A stretch of 64,000 nucleotides of DNA from Adineta vaga (taxonomy: Eukaryota > Rotifera). This document shows positions 12,101-22,964 of this stretch, in pieces; within the stretch, counting starts at the first letter, position 1, and the number at the start of each line of letters is the position of its first letter. The notes beneath the pieces are model-generated. The model did not search any database. It saw only the letters and a program-made list of their open reading frames with translations, and was not told the origin of the DNA. The DNA is taken from NCBI GenBank assembly GCA_021613535.1, contig CP075497.1, positions 11,160,001 through 11,224,000 of the forward strand. Direction: 5' to 3'. The translations under genes were made by a program, and so were the position numbers.

Positions 12101-13832
12101 TAGTGATTGTTAATGGATTAAATTCTTTTGCTAGTGTGCCGTGCATTAATTCAGGATCTTCGATATTAATACTAACAAAACAGTCTTGAATAGCACGTGG
12201 TAATAATGGATCGTCACCGAGACGATAAGTGATTGTTTTATATCCTAATTGAAGTGGGAAAACAATGTAATTAATGTTTGATTGGAATATCTGAAATTTT
12301 ACCTGCAAAGATCAAATTACTCGGGATCACGATTTGTGCAATACCATTCAATTTTTTCTCGTCATTTTGTTTATTTGTTCTTGATCCTAAGAAATTGAAT
12401 TCAGAATATTTGATTTTCAAAAGATCAATCAAACCTTTTTTATGAACTACATTTTCCACCGGTTTAGTTTCAATTTTTTCAGGACTTTTCTTCAAAATTC
12501 CATGATGTGGACTCTGACTTGATTGTATCATAGTTCCATCAAGTGTCATTTTATTCTCTCCACTAAAATTTCTTATTCTTATCAAATTCAAACAATCTCA
12601 TCACAATTTACCTTAAACTTTCCATGGATGTTTCAAGAAAAACATCCGGCGATACAGGTGTTGATGGTCGTACATCTTCCATATCATCAACTAAAGTTTT
12701 TCCAATAATAATAATATACCAAACAATTCATCGAATCAACATACTTTTCTTCTGTAAAAATGGCGTTGGAGATGGTATTCTAATTGGCAATTTTCGTTGT
12801 AATTTATATAACAAGGGTTTCGCCACCCATTTATCCGCATAGTTTTGCGCCATACTCTGTACAATATTCTTCGGCGAATTTTCATTATCATCATCATCTA
12901 CAAAAAAACATCACAAATACAATTGAAAATATCTTTCATATAGATGTTATACTCATGGAATTTGCTGGAAGACGACCAATACGTGGTTTATCTAATTTCG
13001 TTCGTACTGTACAAAAATCTCTTCCATCCCAGATTTTCACGAGGATGTTTTGTGAAAGCAATGCTAATAAATGTTCACGATTCAATTCCAATTTATGACT
13101 AATTCAAAAGAATTTGATTATTTCATATTTCAACAAAGAAAAATCGTTTACATATGAGACCAAATGATCCAAACATTTTCATTTTCATCTTCCCATGTTG
13201 GTATAACATACGCTTTTTGACCATCAGGATAGATTTTTGCAGCTGTTCGAAATACAACAATATCATAGGCAACATTTGGTGCACCAGGTATTAATGAATA
13301 TTCAATACGATAATAACCCTATTTCATATTCTTGAACAATTAAGACGATTAGAATTCAAAGAGAATTTACTTGAATTTTCGTTGTTTCAGGTGTTCGTTT
13401 ATTTTTCAAAGGAATATTCTTTGGTATTGTTGATTCGTTGAATGTTAATGGAGGACCTTTTGGAATATGAAATCAAATAAATGAAGGGAAAGACAAATGA
13501 ATTCAAGGGAGAAAAAAGAGAAAGGTTGAAAGTGAATAGGAGATACACTGCAAGGTGATATGTGTTGAATAGCACACATGTAGAACCTTTTGAAAGATGA
13601 TCAATTCTAATGCTGATAGAAAAACTCTCGAAGAAGATAGAGCATTTCTGATAAAAACGAATGAAACTATTAAAATAATGAAAGATTTCGGGAAAAAAGC
13701 CTCAAACTTACCAGCAGGTACAGCTAAAGCAATACTAATTCGAATATTAACATGTGTGATTGAAGGGATTGACTCTGTCTCAATCACTTCTTGTTCAATT
13801 TCTTCTGTTGGTGATGATGAACTCGTTTCCAT
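9157..13832 (-). CDS. CFAP92: CFAP92-like (KIAA1257/DUF4550) ciliary protein
   Basis: Twenty-one exons, given high to low: 13832-13712, 13456-13371, 13318-13152, 13098-12953, 12897-12745, 12690-12612, 12562-12303, 12244-12043, 11987-11875, 11823-11671, 11616-11467, 11420-11251, 11192-11029, 10972-10830, 10781-10600, 10545-10428, 10374-10170, 10114-9991, 9926-9681, 9623-9265, 9187-9157. They sum to 3372 nt, an exact open frame of 1123 residues. Residues ~70-173 (exons 3-4) match the DUF4550 pattern: YYRIEYSLIPGAP, VVFRTAAKIYPDG, WEDENENVWIIWSH, then LSQNILVKIWDGRD. The middle contains beta-rich, C2-like stretches (CVKLDLTELWLG ... FYIPVVPCHAPG), as in ciliary proteins of this type. By family it would be an axonemal protein of motile cilia. 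The name rests on recalled family pattern, not a search. Only the first intron (255 nt) is long. Confidence 0.68.
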
Positions 13833-14433
13833 AAATGTTTTAGTAATTATTTTTCTTTATTGAAAATAGAAGAAATCTATTGATCAGCATTTTTTTTCTA
13901 AATATGTGTTGTAACCATAGTTTTGTCCTCTTTACTATTTTTCACACTCATGCTTACATCTATATCCAAATCGAACGAACAGACAAAAAAAATAGTGGTC
14001 GCTTTGTTTCACTACCAACATGAAAGAAAGAGTTTTGTTTGATTTCTTTCTTTTGTTGTATTCTAAAGAATCAATTGAGTTTTCTTCATCACACTTTTTA
14101 TGTTCAATCAAAGATGTAAACTATCGCTTTTTTGTATTAGTTCGATTATTGCAGGCAATATAATAAGCATAAACAGATTTTTATTCAATGACATTCTCTT
14201 TTTTTCGTTTCGTTCTGTCATATAATGATTGTATGTCACACATTTCCTTTTTTTTCTTTTTCGATTCATCAGTAATAAAATTCACCTGTTCGGTGTTGAT
14301 GCCACACATTTCTTTGCATAAATATACAAACATTATTACAGTTCGATTTACTTATCTTGTTTTTTCGACTTCGAGGCCATTTTTTCAGAAGAAAAAAAAT
14401 GCCAGATTATCGCTGTCTTTTTCTTTACTCTAG
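13833..14433. other. Divergent promoter region, CFAP92-like / Rho A
   Basis: A 600-nt spacer between two genes transcribed away from each other. It ends in a pyrimidine tract and CTCTAG immediately before the ATG at 14434, which looks like a splice (probably trans-splice) acceptor. No other gene is seen. Confidence 0.45.
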
Positions 14434-15098
14434 ATGGCAACAAATAAGAACGGAAATTTACGAAAAAGTCGAAAACTAGTCATCGTTGGAGATGGAATGA
14501 CTGGCAAAACGTGTCTTCTATTTGCATTTAAAGATGATAAATTTATTTCTAATCATGATGCAACTATATTTGATACATATGTCGCTGATATTCAAGTCGA
14601 TGGGAAAACTGTAAGTAGTAACACATCGATGTATGTTAGCGCTGACTGAGTATATATATTGAATAGATTGATTTGGCTTTATTTGATACAGCTGGTCAAG
14701 AAGATTTCGATCGTCTTCGTCCTTTATCCTATCCAGATACGAATATTATTTTGATATGTTTCAGTGTTGATAGTTCAGTATCAGCTACAAGTGTTATTGA
14801 AAAATGGATGCCAGAAGTTCGACATTTTTGTGGTCGATGTCCCGTGATTTTAGTTGCATGTAAAAAAGATTTACGAACAGATCCTCAAACGATATCAGAA
14901 TTAAAACGAGAAGGAGAGAAACCAGTTTCAACTGAAGTTGGTAGACGTATAGCTGCACAAATCAAAGCCGATGCTTATATGGAATGTTCAGCAAAAACTC
15001 GTGAAGGTGTACAAGAATTATTCGTTCATGCTGCTCGTTTATCATTGAAAAAACGTTCTCAGATATCTCGAAGAAATTGGAAATGTATTTTGCATTAA
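14434..15098 (+). CDS. Rho-family GTPase A (first of three in tandem)
   Basis: Exons 14434-14610 and 14667-15098; 202 residues. The P-loop is GDGMTGKT (residues 19-26); switch II is [18 protein letters not shown]; the Rho insert helix ([18 protein letters not shown]) and SAK motif ([14 protein letters not shown]) are present, so this is Rho rather than Ras or Rab. The guanine-specificity motif reads CKKD instead of NKKD. Switch I is unusual (HDATIFDTY; animal RhoA has VPTVFENY) but keeps the Mg-binding Thr. The tail is K-C-I-L-H, a C-a-a-X-like end with His at X. A basic stretch ([12 protein letters not shown]) precedes it, as in membrane-bound Rho proteins. The ATG directly follows CTCTAG. 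Role: a GTP switch, probably acting on the actin cytoskeleton; effectors unknown. Confidence 0.9.
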
Positions 15099-15487
15099 AT
15101 CAGATTTCCTAGTTTTTGATTTTCTTACACTATCATATTTCACATTTTTCTCTGTTTTTTGTTATTATCTATATTTTTTTATATAACAAATTGATTGTAT
15201 TTATTCTCTTATATTTTGTTACATATTCGTGAAGAAAAAAACAGACTCATTTGTATTTGGAATTTCCATCTTATAGGATGCATGTTATGCAGTGTTTTTG
15301 TCGAATTACATTGATAGAAAGAATGAAACGAATGAGAATGATAGTAAAATAAGAATGACGTGCTGTTTTTTATCTCTATGTCAATAAATGAAAGAGAAAG
15401 AAAATCTTTTTTTTATATTTATATTTGATCGTTACGACTTAAGAACCATTTCGATAATCTGGTATTCTTTTGCAGGTAAACCTTTTC

Positions 15488-15516
15488 CTTTCTTTCTTTC
15501 TTTCTTTCTTTCTTTC
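15488..15516. repeat. (TTTC)n microsatellite
   Basis: About seven uninterrupted CTTT/TTTC units in the spacer between two of the tandem Rho genes. Slippage here may help explain local length changes, but there is no sign of function. Confidence 0.85.
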
Positions 15517-15523
15517 AAAGAAT

Positions 15524-15544
15524 ATCAATCAATCAATCAATCAA
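15524..15544. repeat. (ATCA)n microsatellite
   Basis: Five tandem ATCA units directly after the TTTC repeat, in the same Rho A-Rho B spacer. Confidence 0.8.
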
Positions 15545-15815
15545 ATGACGATTATAGATCAGTGAGATTAAGTTTTATTGAGGAGAATGTTTCGTCTATC
15601 GATTCATCTGATATGGAAGTATCATATTTGGTCTAAACATTGATCTTTTTTTTTATCATGTTTGAAAACCAGATGCAAATATGAAAGACTTTTCAACTTA
15701 AACATCTATGATGTCATTACCTTTCTGTTGTTGACTGATATCTTTTTTTTATTATCTACACTTCACATAAGAACGTGTTTTAGAAAGAAAATAAACTGAA
15801 ATCTTTCTGTTTTAG

Positions 15816-16473
15816 ATGGCAGTTAATCGAAATTCTTCTATACAAAAAAGTCGAAAATTAGTCGTTGTAGGAGATGGTATGTGTGGTAAGACATGCCTTC
15901 TATTTGCATTTAAAGACGATGAATTTAATGCGGATCACGTACCGACTGTTTTTGATACATATGTTGCTGAAATTGAAGTCGATGGTAAAACTGTATGTCA
16001 AAAAAAGTTGCTTCTTTTTTCTTCGATAATCTTCTTATTCATAGGTCGATCTAGCCTTATTCGATACAGCTGGTCAAGAAGATTTCGATCGTCTTCGTCC
16101 TTTATCCTATCCAGATACGAATGTTATTCTAATGTGTTTTAGTGTTGATTATCCAGTATCAGCAGGAAGTATTGTTGAAAAATGGATACCAGAAGTTCGG
16201 CATTTTTGTGGGAAATGTCCAGTTATATTAGTTGCATGTAAAATAGATCTACGAACAGATTCACGTACAATTGAAAAACTTAAGACGCACGGAGAAAGAC
16301 CAATCTCAACCGAAGTTGGAAAACAATTAGCTACACAGATCAAAGCCGATACTTATATGGAATGTTCAGCGAAAACTCGTGAAGGTGTACAAGAATTATT
16401 CATTCATGCTGCTCGATTATCGTTCAAAAAACGTAATCATTATAAAAAAAGTCACAAATGTGTTTTACATTAA
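15816..16473 (+). CDS. Rho-family GTPase B (second of three)
   Basis: Exons 15816-15992 and 16045-16473; 201 residues. The intron interrupts at the same place and phase (after codon 59) as in the flanking copies, so the three arose by tandem duplication. P-loop GDGMCGKT; switch [10 protein letters not shown] is closest of the three to canonical Rho; switch [20 protein letters not shown]; specificity motif CKID; SAK motif [14 protein letters not shown]; tail basic ([11 protein letters not shown]) then C-V-L-H. It is the most conserved copy and the likeliest to keep ancestral effectors. The ATG directly follows TTTTAG. A Rho GTPase is certain; which subfamily is not. Confidence 0.9.
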
Positions 16474-16985
16474 TCTATATTTTACATGTTTCTATGTATC
16501 ATTTATTCCTTTTGTTAAAATTTTCTCTTATAACATTCCAAATTTTGATAAATCCTAGAAGAATACGAAAACTTCGTTTTTCCAAACATTTTCGATGAAG
16601 GTTCGTCATCAGCAGGTGAAAAACAATGATTTAGAGAAAAAAACAATTCTCTTACTTGATTATTTTACTGACGAAAAGTTCGCATGATTTTTGTTACTTT
16701 TACATCACTACTCTTTTTCTTCTAAACCAATACATAATCACAAACAGTAACGTATGACAAACATCACAGTGTAAATAAAACAAAAAAGAAACATATATTG
16801 AAAACATTACACTATTTTCTCAGCGTGAAGAAATTGTCTATATTGTTTTATACAACGAAATAGTATTGTAATCGTGACATAGACTCAACAAGCAGAGAAA
16901 AGCAAATAAAAATACTGTTAATATTTATAGTAACAGGTGATTATTTAACTTGAAGTGTCATACGCATTCGCTGTGTAATATTCCA
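16474..16985. other. Spacer between Rho B and Rho C
   Basis: No gene seen. An AG acceptor-like site (AACAG, near 16936) lies about 50 nt before the Rho C start. Confidence 0.4.
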
Positions 16986-17645
16986 ATGGCAAGTAACAAA
17001 ATTAGAATCGTTGAAAAAAGTCGAAAATTAGTAATTGTTGGCGATGGGATGTGTGGAAAAACATCTCTATTGTATGCATTTACACAAGATGTATATGATC
17101 CAACATATGCACCAACAATTTTCGATACTCATGCGACAGAAATACAAGTAGATAATAAACGAGTAAGAAACTTCATTTATGACACTTATTTCAATTATTG
17201 AATATTTTAATATCAATAGATCACTTTAGCCTTATTTGATACAGCTGGCCAAGAAGATTTCGATCGTCTTCGTCCTTTATCTTATCCGGATACAAATGTA
17301 GTATTAATCTGTTTCAGTGTAGATAGTCCGGCATCAGCTATCAATGTTGTTGAGAAATGGAATCCTGAAGTACGACATTTTTGTACTAATTGTCCAATGA
17401 TCTTAGTTGGATGTAAAAAAGATCTACGAACAGATCCTCAAGTAGCTGAAAAATTAAAGAAACAAGGTGAATCATTAGTAACTAATGAAGTTGGTAGACG
17501 TATAGCTGCACAAATCAAAGCTGATGCTTACATGGAATGTTCAGCAAAGACTCGCGAAGGTGTACAAGAATTATTCATTCATGCTGCTCGTTTATCATTG
17601 AAAAAACGTCAGACACGATCAAACTCCATTTGTACATTACATTAA
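16986..17645 (+). CDS. Rho-family GTPase C (third of three)
   Basis: Exons 16986-17162 and 17220-17645; 200 residues. I take the ATG at 16986 (MASNKIRIVEKSRKL), which aligns with the starts of the other two copies; the upstream in-frame ATG at 16950 would add 12 residues with no counterpart. P-loop GDGMCGKT; switch I APTIFDTH, where the residue equal to RhoA Tyr42 is His; switch [20 protein letters not shown]; specificity motif [18 protein letters not shown]; tail KKRQTRSNSI then C-T-L-H. Second exons are nearly identical among the copies while exon 1 and the tails differ, so effector choice and membrane targeting may have diverged. Confidence 0.9.
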
Positions 17646-18166
17646 GCGTCGAGTTTTATTGTGATGGAACTCTCATACTTTGATTTATTAGCATTTATTT
17701 CGATAAAGTTTTTTCCTCATCAAAAGTACTGTGCATAAAGACAGTTTCTTTTCATCATTGACTTTTCATATTTTTTTCTTAATTCAAAGAAATTACGTTA
17801 AATAAAAATTATTTTTGAATAAATAAACCTTGTTTTCAAATCGATCAAATCTAATTTCGTACGAAAATGATCTATGTATGGATAAGCATGTGTGAATATC
17901 AAATGAAATACATAAAGCGAAGGAAGGAAACTCTTCATATCATTGAACGACCTCTTTCACTCATTCTGATTAGTTTGTGATTTGGAACCAATGAAAAATT
18001 ATGAACTGGTATTGCACAAACGGTCTGCAATTCTTTTCTATTTTGATGTTTGTCTCCCTTACCGATTCTCTTTATGCCGAAGAAGTATATATATATACTC
18101 AGTTCCCAACTGTATTTTATTCATTATTTCTCATTTGTAGAAAAATAAAAGAGTTTTCTCTAAACA
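17646..18166. other. Spacer between Rho C and PARP
   Basis: Poly(A) signal AATAAA-type motifs occur near 17801-17823. It ends in TTTGTAG at about 18140, 27 nt before the PARP start, which looks like a leader-splice acceptor. No further gene is seen. Confidence 0.4.
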
Positions 18167-18366
18167 ATGCCACCAAAAAAACGTGCTGCAACGGCGGCGA
18201 AAGCCAAAACCACAGCTGCTGCGACCAAGCGTAAAGCACCTGCTGCTAGGAGGGGTTTGTGTACCTGGCTTTTTTTTGTTTCTCAATAATATTATTTATT
18301 GATGTTTAGCTCCAGCACCCAAACGAGCGAAAAAACAAGTTGAAGAAGAGGAAGAAATCGTAGAAG

Positions 18367-18398
<32 letters not shown>

Positions 18399-20517
18399 GA
18401 ACAACCTAAAGTTGAGGTTTGTTGAATATGAAATATTCATTCAATATATATATATAGAGTCCATTATAGGAAGAGCCTTCTTCAAAATCTGATATTATCA
18501 AACAATTACGTGAAGCTGATGCTTGTAAAAAAAAATCAAAAAAACATACTCCCGATAAGTGCATACCAGGTGCCGGCGCCTATCAAGTAATTTCATCTAT
18601 TTTTATCAACATTTTTATCCTGTTATCCATTGATACATCATATAGGTTGTTGATGATTATGATGCAATGCTCAATCAAACAAATATTGGTGCAAATAATA
18701 ATAAATTTTATGTCATACAAGCATTAACATCCAATGGTAAATATCATACATGGACTCGATGGGGTCGAGTAGTAAGTAGAGAAAAAGACGAATTTCTATT
18801 TTAAAATGATAAATGATACTTTGAAGGGTGAAAATGGTCAAAGTCAAATGTTTGGTCCATTTGTTAGTAAAGATCAAGCAATAAAACAATTTATGAATAA
18901 ATTCAAAGATAAGACTAAAAATAATTGTAAGCTCATCATATTTTGTATTTTGAAAAGCAATCTCTTTTTCAATTGTTAAACTATAGGGGATTCCCGAGAT
19001 CAATTCAAAAAGATTGCAGGTAAATACGATATAATTGATGTCGCTGGTGATGATGACGAAGAAGAAGAAGAACAAACAACAAAGAAATCAGCTATTGTTG
19101 AAGATAAAGATGGAATAGTTTATGCCGCAAGTAAACTTGATACAGCAACTCAATCATTAATTCGTTTGATCTTCGATACGGATATGTTTCGAGATGCTTT
19201 AAAAACTTATGATATCGACGTGAAAAAAATGCCCTTAGGAAAATTGAGTAAAAGTCAAATAGCAAAAGGTTTTGAAGTCTTAGAAGAACTTGAAGCCGTC
19301 ATGGAAAATAAAAAGAAAGGATCAATCAATGAAATATCATCAAAATTTTATACAGCTATTCCTCATGATTTTGGACGAAATGTTCCAAAACCTATTAATA
19401 CACGTGAAGGTTTACAACAGAAATATGACATGCTTGCGGTATGTATCGAACTAATGAAGTAAAGATCGATTAGTATTTGATTTTTAATAGGTTTTAGCTG
19501 ATATTGAATTAGCTCAAAGTATTCAGAAGAATAAAGATAGTGAAGAAGATGCGAAGAAAAAGGCTGAACAAGCTAAACCACATCCTTATGATGTTAATTA
19601 TGGTTTATTAAAATGTTCACTTGAACATGTCGATAACAAAAGTGAAGAATTCAAAGTAATTTTTTTCGCCTTTTCCTATCGTTCATCTTATCATTAAAAT
19701 GTTCTTTAGATCATCAAGAAATATACAGATAATACTCAAGGTTATCGTAAATGTACGATTATCGATGCATGGCGTGTTGGTCGTGATGGCGAAGTAAGTT
19801 TACAAAAGATTAGAATATACAATCTTATTTGTATATTTTTAGGGACAACGTTTTGCAGCTCATGATAAAGTTGGTAATCGTAAATTACTTTGGCATGGTA
19901 CAAATGTGGCTGTTGTTGTTGCTATTCTCAAATCTGGTTTACGTATTATGCCTCATTCAGGTGGTCGTGTTGGTAAAGGAATTTATTTTGCATCGGAAAA
20001 TGGCAAAAGTAGTGGTTACGGTTAGTTCAGAAAAACGAAAGTTTCATTTTAACAAATAATTCTTTGAATTTCATGAATATTTCAGTTGGAACAACACAAG
20101 ATCAGGGCAAAAATATTGGTATTATGTTCTTAGTAAGATTTCTTTAATTTTCATGAAGATGATCTTTAAATAAGAGTTTTCCTTTTTTAGAATGAAGTAG
20201 CTCTTGGTCGAGAACATACAATCACAAAAGATGATTCATCATTAAAAAAACCACCAGCTAATTTTGATTCAGTCATTGCTCGTGGTCAAACAGAACCAGG
20301 TTTGATAGTTTGAATTTCATTTAATAAATCTATTCATGTGTTTTAAATAGATCCAAAAGATGATACATCATTAACAATTGATGGTAAAAGTATTACTGTT
20401 CCAGCTGGTAAACCAATTAAAACGGAATATTCGTCATCAAGTTTTTCCCAATCAGAATATTTGGTTTACGAAGAAAATCAATGTCGTATTCGATATTTAT
20501 TAAAAATGCAATTTTAA
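18167..20517 (+). CDS. Poly(ADP-ribose) polymerase, PARP2/3 type, with a frame break
   Basis: Exons: 18167-18254, 18310-18416, 18470-18585, 18646-18771, 18827-18926, 18987-19438, 19491-19655, 19710-19793, 19843-20020, 20086-20132, 20191-20299, 20351-20517; about 579 residues if the frame is repaired. Order: basic Lys/Ala N-terminus (DNA binding, nuclear), a Glu run, a WGR domain (DDYDAMLNQTNI ... WTRWGRVGENGQ), an alpha-helical regulatory domain (KLSKSQIAKGFEVLEELE, then KKYTDNTQGYRKCTII), and the catalytic domain. The H-Y-E triad is intact: LLWHGT, GKGIYFAS and SQSEYLVY. It uses NAD+ to modify proteins at DNA breaks. There are no zinc fingers or BRCT, so it is not PARP1-like. Exon 3 (116 nt) is out of phase by one base around an A9 run at 18527-18535; all other junctions close. 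Confidence 0.85.
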
Positions 20518-21225
20518 AAAACCTAACAAAGACTTATTGTTGTGTGTATGTTTGTACCTTCGTTTGTTTATTCGGTGAATTTTATCATTCGAAAAAGAAC
20601 ATGTTTCGTACTTGGAATCTTTTTCGTCAACTCGGTGTTTGTTTTCCGCTTATTAGACTCCAAATATCCGCCCAGTGGTGTTTTTGTTTTGTGATATTTT
20701 TTAAAGAGAATACTAATTTTTCTATAGTGATGCTTTTATTGTGTTTCTTTTTTCGAAAACTAATAAATATCAAACTATTGTTTATGTTTTATACTAGAAA
20801 GTCAAATCAGTGAGAAGTGTGAAAATATTAGTTTAACCATCCGTGAAGCAGAAAAAAATATTTTTCCTCTTCTTCTCTGATTGATTTGACCGAGATAATT
20901 GCAATTTCAGTAACCAAATACTTATTTCTAATTATTAAAAAAAAAAACTTGGAAGTACACACGTTCTAAAAATATGTGACAAGAGAAATGAGCTTCGATG
21001 ATGTTTATTTTTCATAAACATTTCAAATGTCAAGCTAAATATATCAAAAGGAACATTGTTCTTTTTCTCCTTTCGCTCGTTGTTAAGTTCTATAATCTTT
21101 ATCAGCAATTATAGCTAAGTGTATTAACATTAGCTGTCTATCTTCTATAGATTAAGTATAGAAATATCTTGTCAATTAATAAACCAAAGTTTATCACTAG
21201 AAATATTCTTGAAACTTTTTTTCAG
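20518..21225. other. Spacer between PARP and the POLR2M-like gene
   Basis: No supported gene. The 110-codon frame at 20481-20813 begins inside the last PARP exon in another frame. The spacer ends TTTTTTCAG directly before the ATG at 21226. Confidence 0.45.
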
Positions 21226-22104
21226 ATGATAAAACAAACGTCAAAACCCGACTATAGTAAAATGAGTGAAGGTGAATTGCGTCTCTTGCTCAATAAACAT
21301 CAACAAATGTTAAATAATAAGTAAGAAGAAGAAGAAAAAAAGACTAACACTTATTTCATTCATACTACTATTGTGTTTATCGTAGACGATTAATTAGTGC
21401 TACCCGATAAAGGTGAACGTTTACGCAATGCTGTTAATGAAATTGAAAGTTTTCTTGTCCGACCATCTTCACCTATGGATTGTGATGTTTTAACAAATCA
21501 ATTTCGTCAAATGGCAATGCCGTCGAATGAATATGAAATCTCTAACGACCAAGTTTATCTTGGCAAACCTGTACAAAATGAAACTATTGCAAAAAAGGAA
21601 ACAGATTTTTCAGATGAACGTTTAAATGAAGTAAAACAACGTCTAAAAGCTCGAAAAGCTGAACGTGAAAGTAAAACAATAATCACAACACCAAAATTAA
21701 TTTCTTTAGATGAAGCTGTTCAATTGTATAATGAAGAAAAGAAAGAAGCAGAAGTAAATAATTCTTCTTCTACCTTCAAATATAAATTTTCTAATTCATT
21801 TCAGGAACATTTGATTCAACAAACAACAGCTCGTTTACTCGGAAATATGTCACTTTCACGAACAACCTTTGGTCTTCCGCCTACAACAAAAACATCGAAC
21901 AATGATCCTATGTATGTTGATATCTCTACATTCTTTTCGATCCAATTTTCTTATTATAGGTATCGTACACCAACAGCAGAAAGTGACGATGAAGATGATA
22001 TTAGAGTAGATGAATTAGGTCGTGATAAAGCGGAAATTAATTCGGATCATGATAGCGATGAAATTGATTATCCCGATGATGCCGTTGAAAATGATGATAA
22101 TTGA
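21226..22104 (+). CDS. POLR2M: POLR2M/Gdown1 (GRINL1A)-like protein, frame broken
   Basis: Exons 21226-21320, 21386-21911 and 21960-22104. The N-terminal block (MSEGELRLLLNKHQQMLNNK, then RLIS, then LPDKGERL) fits the conserved start of Gdown1, the RNA polymerase II subunit that blocks TFIIF and holds Pol II until Mediator acts. Further on there is ISLDEAVQLYNEEKK and a very acidic C-terminus (ESDDEDD ... DDAVENDDN). The ATG lies directly after TTTTTTCAG. Joining exon 1 to exon 2 at the only GT..AG pair leaves the frame one base off: CGA TTA ATT AGT must be followed by CTA CCC GAT but a single G intervenes. Either an indel error or a true lesion is possible. The last intron (48 nt) keeps frame even when unspliced. 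Family call from recalled pattern. Confidence 0.6.
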
Positions 22105-22964
22105 AAAATAAATAAATACATCATGCTAAGTCTTTTTCATTTTGCTTAAATATTTTTATTAATAAACTTGATGTCTCGTCTTTGCGCTTCTTGATACATT
22201 TGACATTTATGTTTCATAGACGGAAAAAAACAGAAAATTTTAACCTTTACTTCTGTTAATATATGATCCTTGTGATATGCATTCATTAAAAACGTGTCTA
22301 GTGAGATTAGCACATGTATTGAAGGGCAAATGTGTTAATATTTAACATAATTATTAAAATTCTTTTTGTCTCAATGTAGCTCTGTTAATGACAATAAATG
22401 ACGTCAATGTTGAATTTTAATTTGATTCATTTTGTTCATAATTAAAAAAGAGTCTTTCCAAAAAGTTGTCTATTTTTTGACCTTTAATGCCAGAAAGAAT
22501 ATTAAGTAATTTAATTCTCCAATGAATGCACTTAAAGAACAACACCAGAAGCAAAAAAAAATTGATCATGAAATAGTGACAAACAGACATTGTTCCCTTT
22601 ACTTAATCATCTTGTCTGTGTTCTATACAATACATCAATTTACCCTTGATATTCGATTAGATGATCGATTGTAGAATATTCATTTATTTCTTCTCTATTT
22701 ACATAAGAAAAAAACCCGTGTTAATGACAAAAAAAGAAAAGAAGTATTTAGACATAAAACAGGTTTCAGTTCAATTACTAGTACCTTAAAATAGATTGCA
22801 GATGCCAGCATCTTGAATCTCAACATATACGCGTACACATACACGAAAACGAACGAACAAAATAAAAGAAATGACTAGAAAGAAAAGTATTAATGAAGTG
22901 TTACAATCGAAAGAGAAAAGAAACGACCAGCGTCCGTTTTTACTTTCTGTCTATTTCACTTCCT
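22105..22964. other. Convergent intergenic region
   Basis: Lies between the POLR2M-like gene (+) and the zinc-finger gene (-). It holds poly(A)-type AATAAA motifs near 22109-22116 and 22161, and a perfect TGACGTCA at 22399-22406. No gene seen. Confidence 0.45.

Larger units (their letters stand above)
15099..15815. other. Spacer between Rho A and Rho B
   Basis: Contains the two adjacent microsatellites listed separately and an 82-codon frame (15388-15636) that spans them and is not a gene. It ends CTGTTTTAG directly before the next ATG. Confidence 0.45.

Noticed and set aside
18525-18568. 44-nt GT..AG intron inside PARP exon 3
   Set aside because: It would restore frame, but it removes TPDKC-type sequence that PARP2/3 proteins normally have before the WGR domain, and it is shorter than any other intron here. 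Kept as an alternative only.
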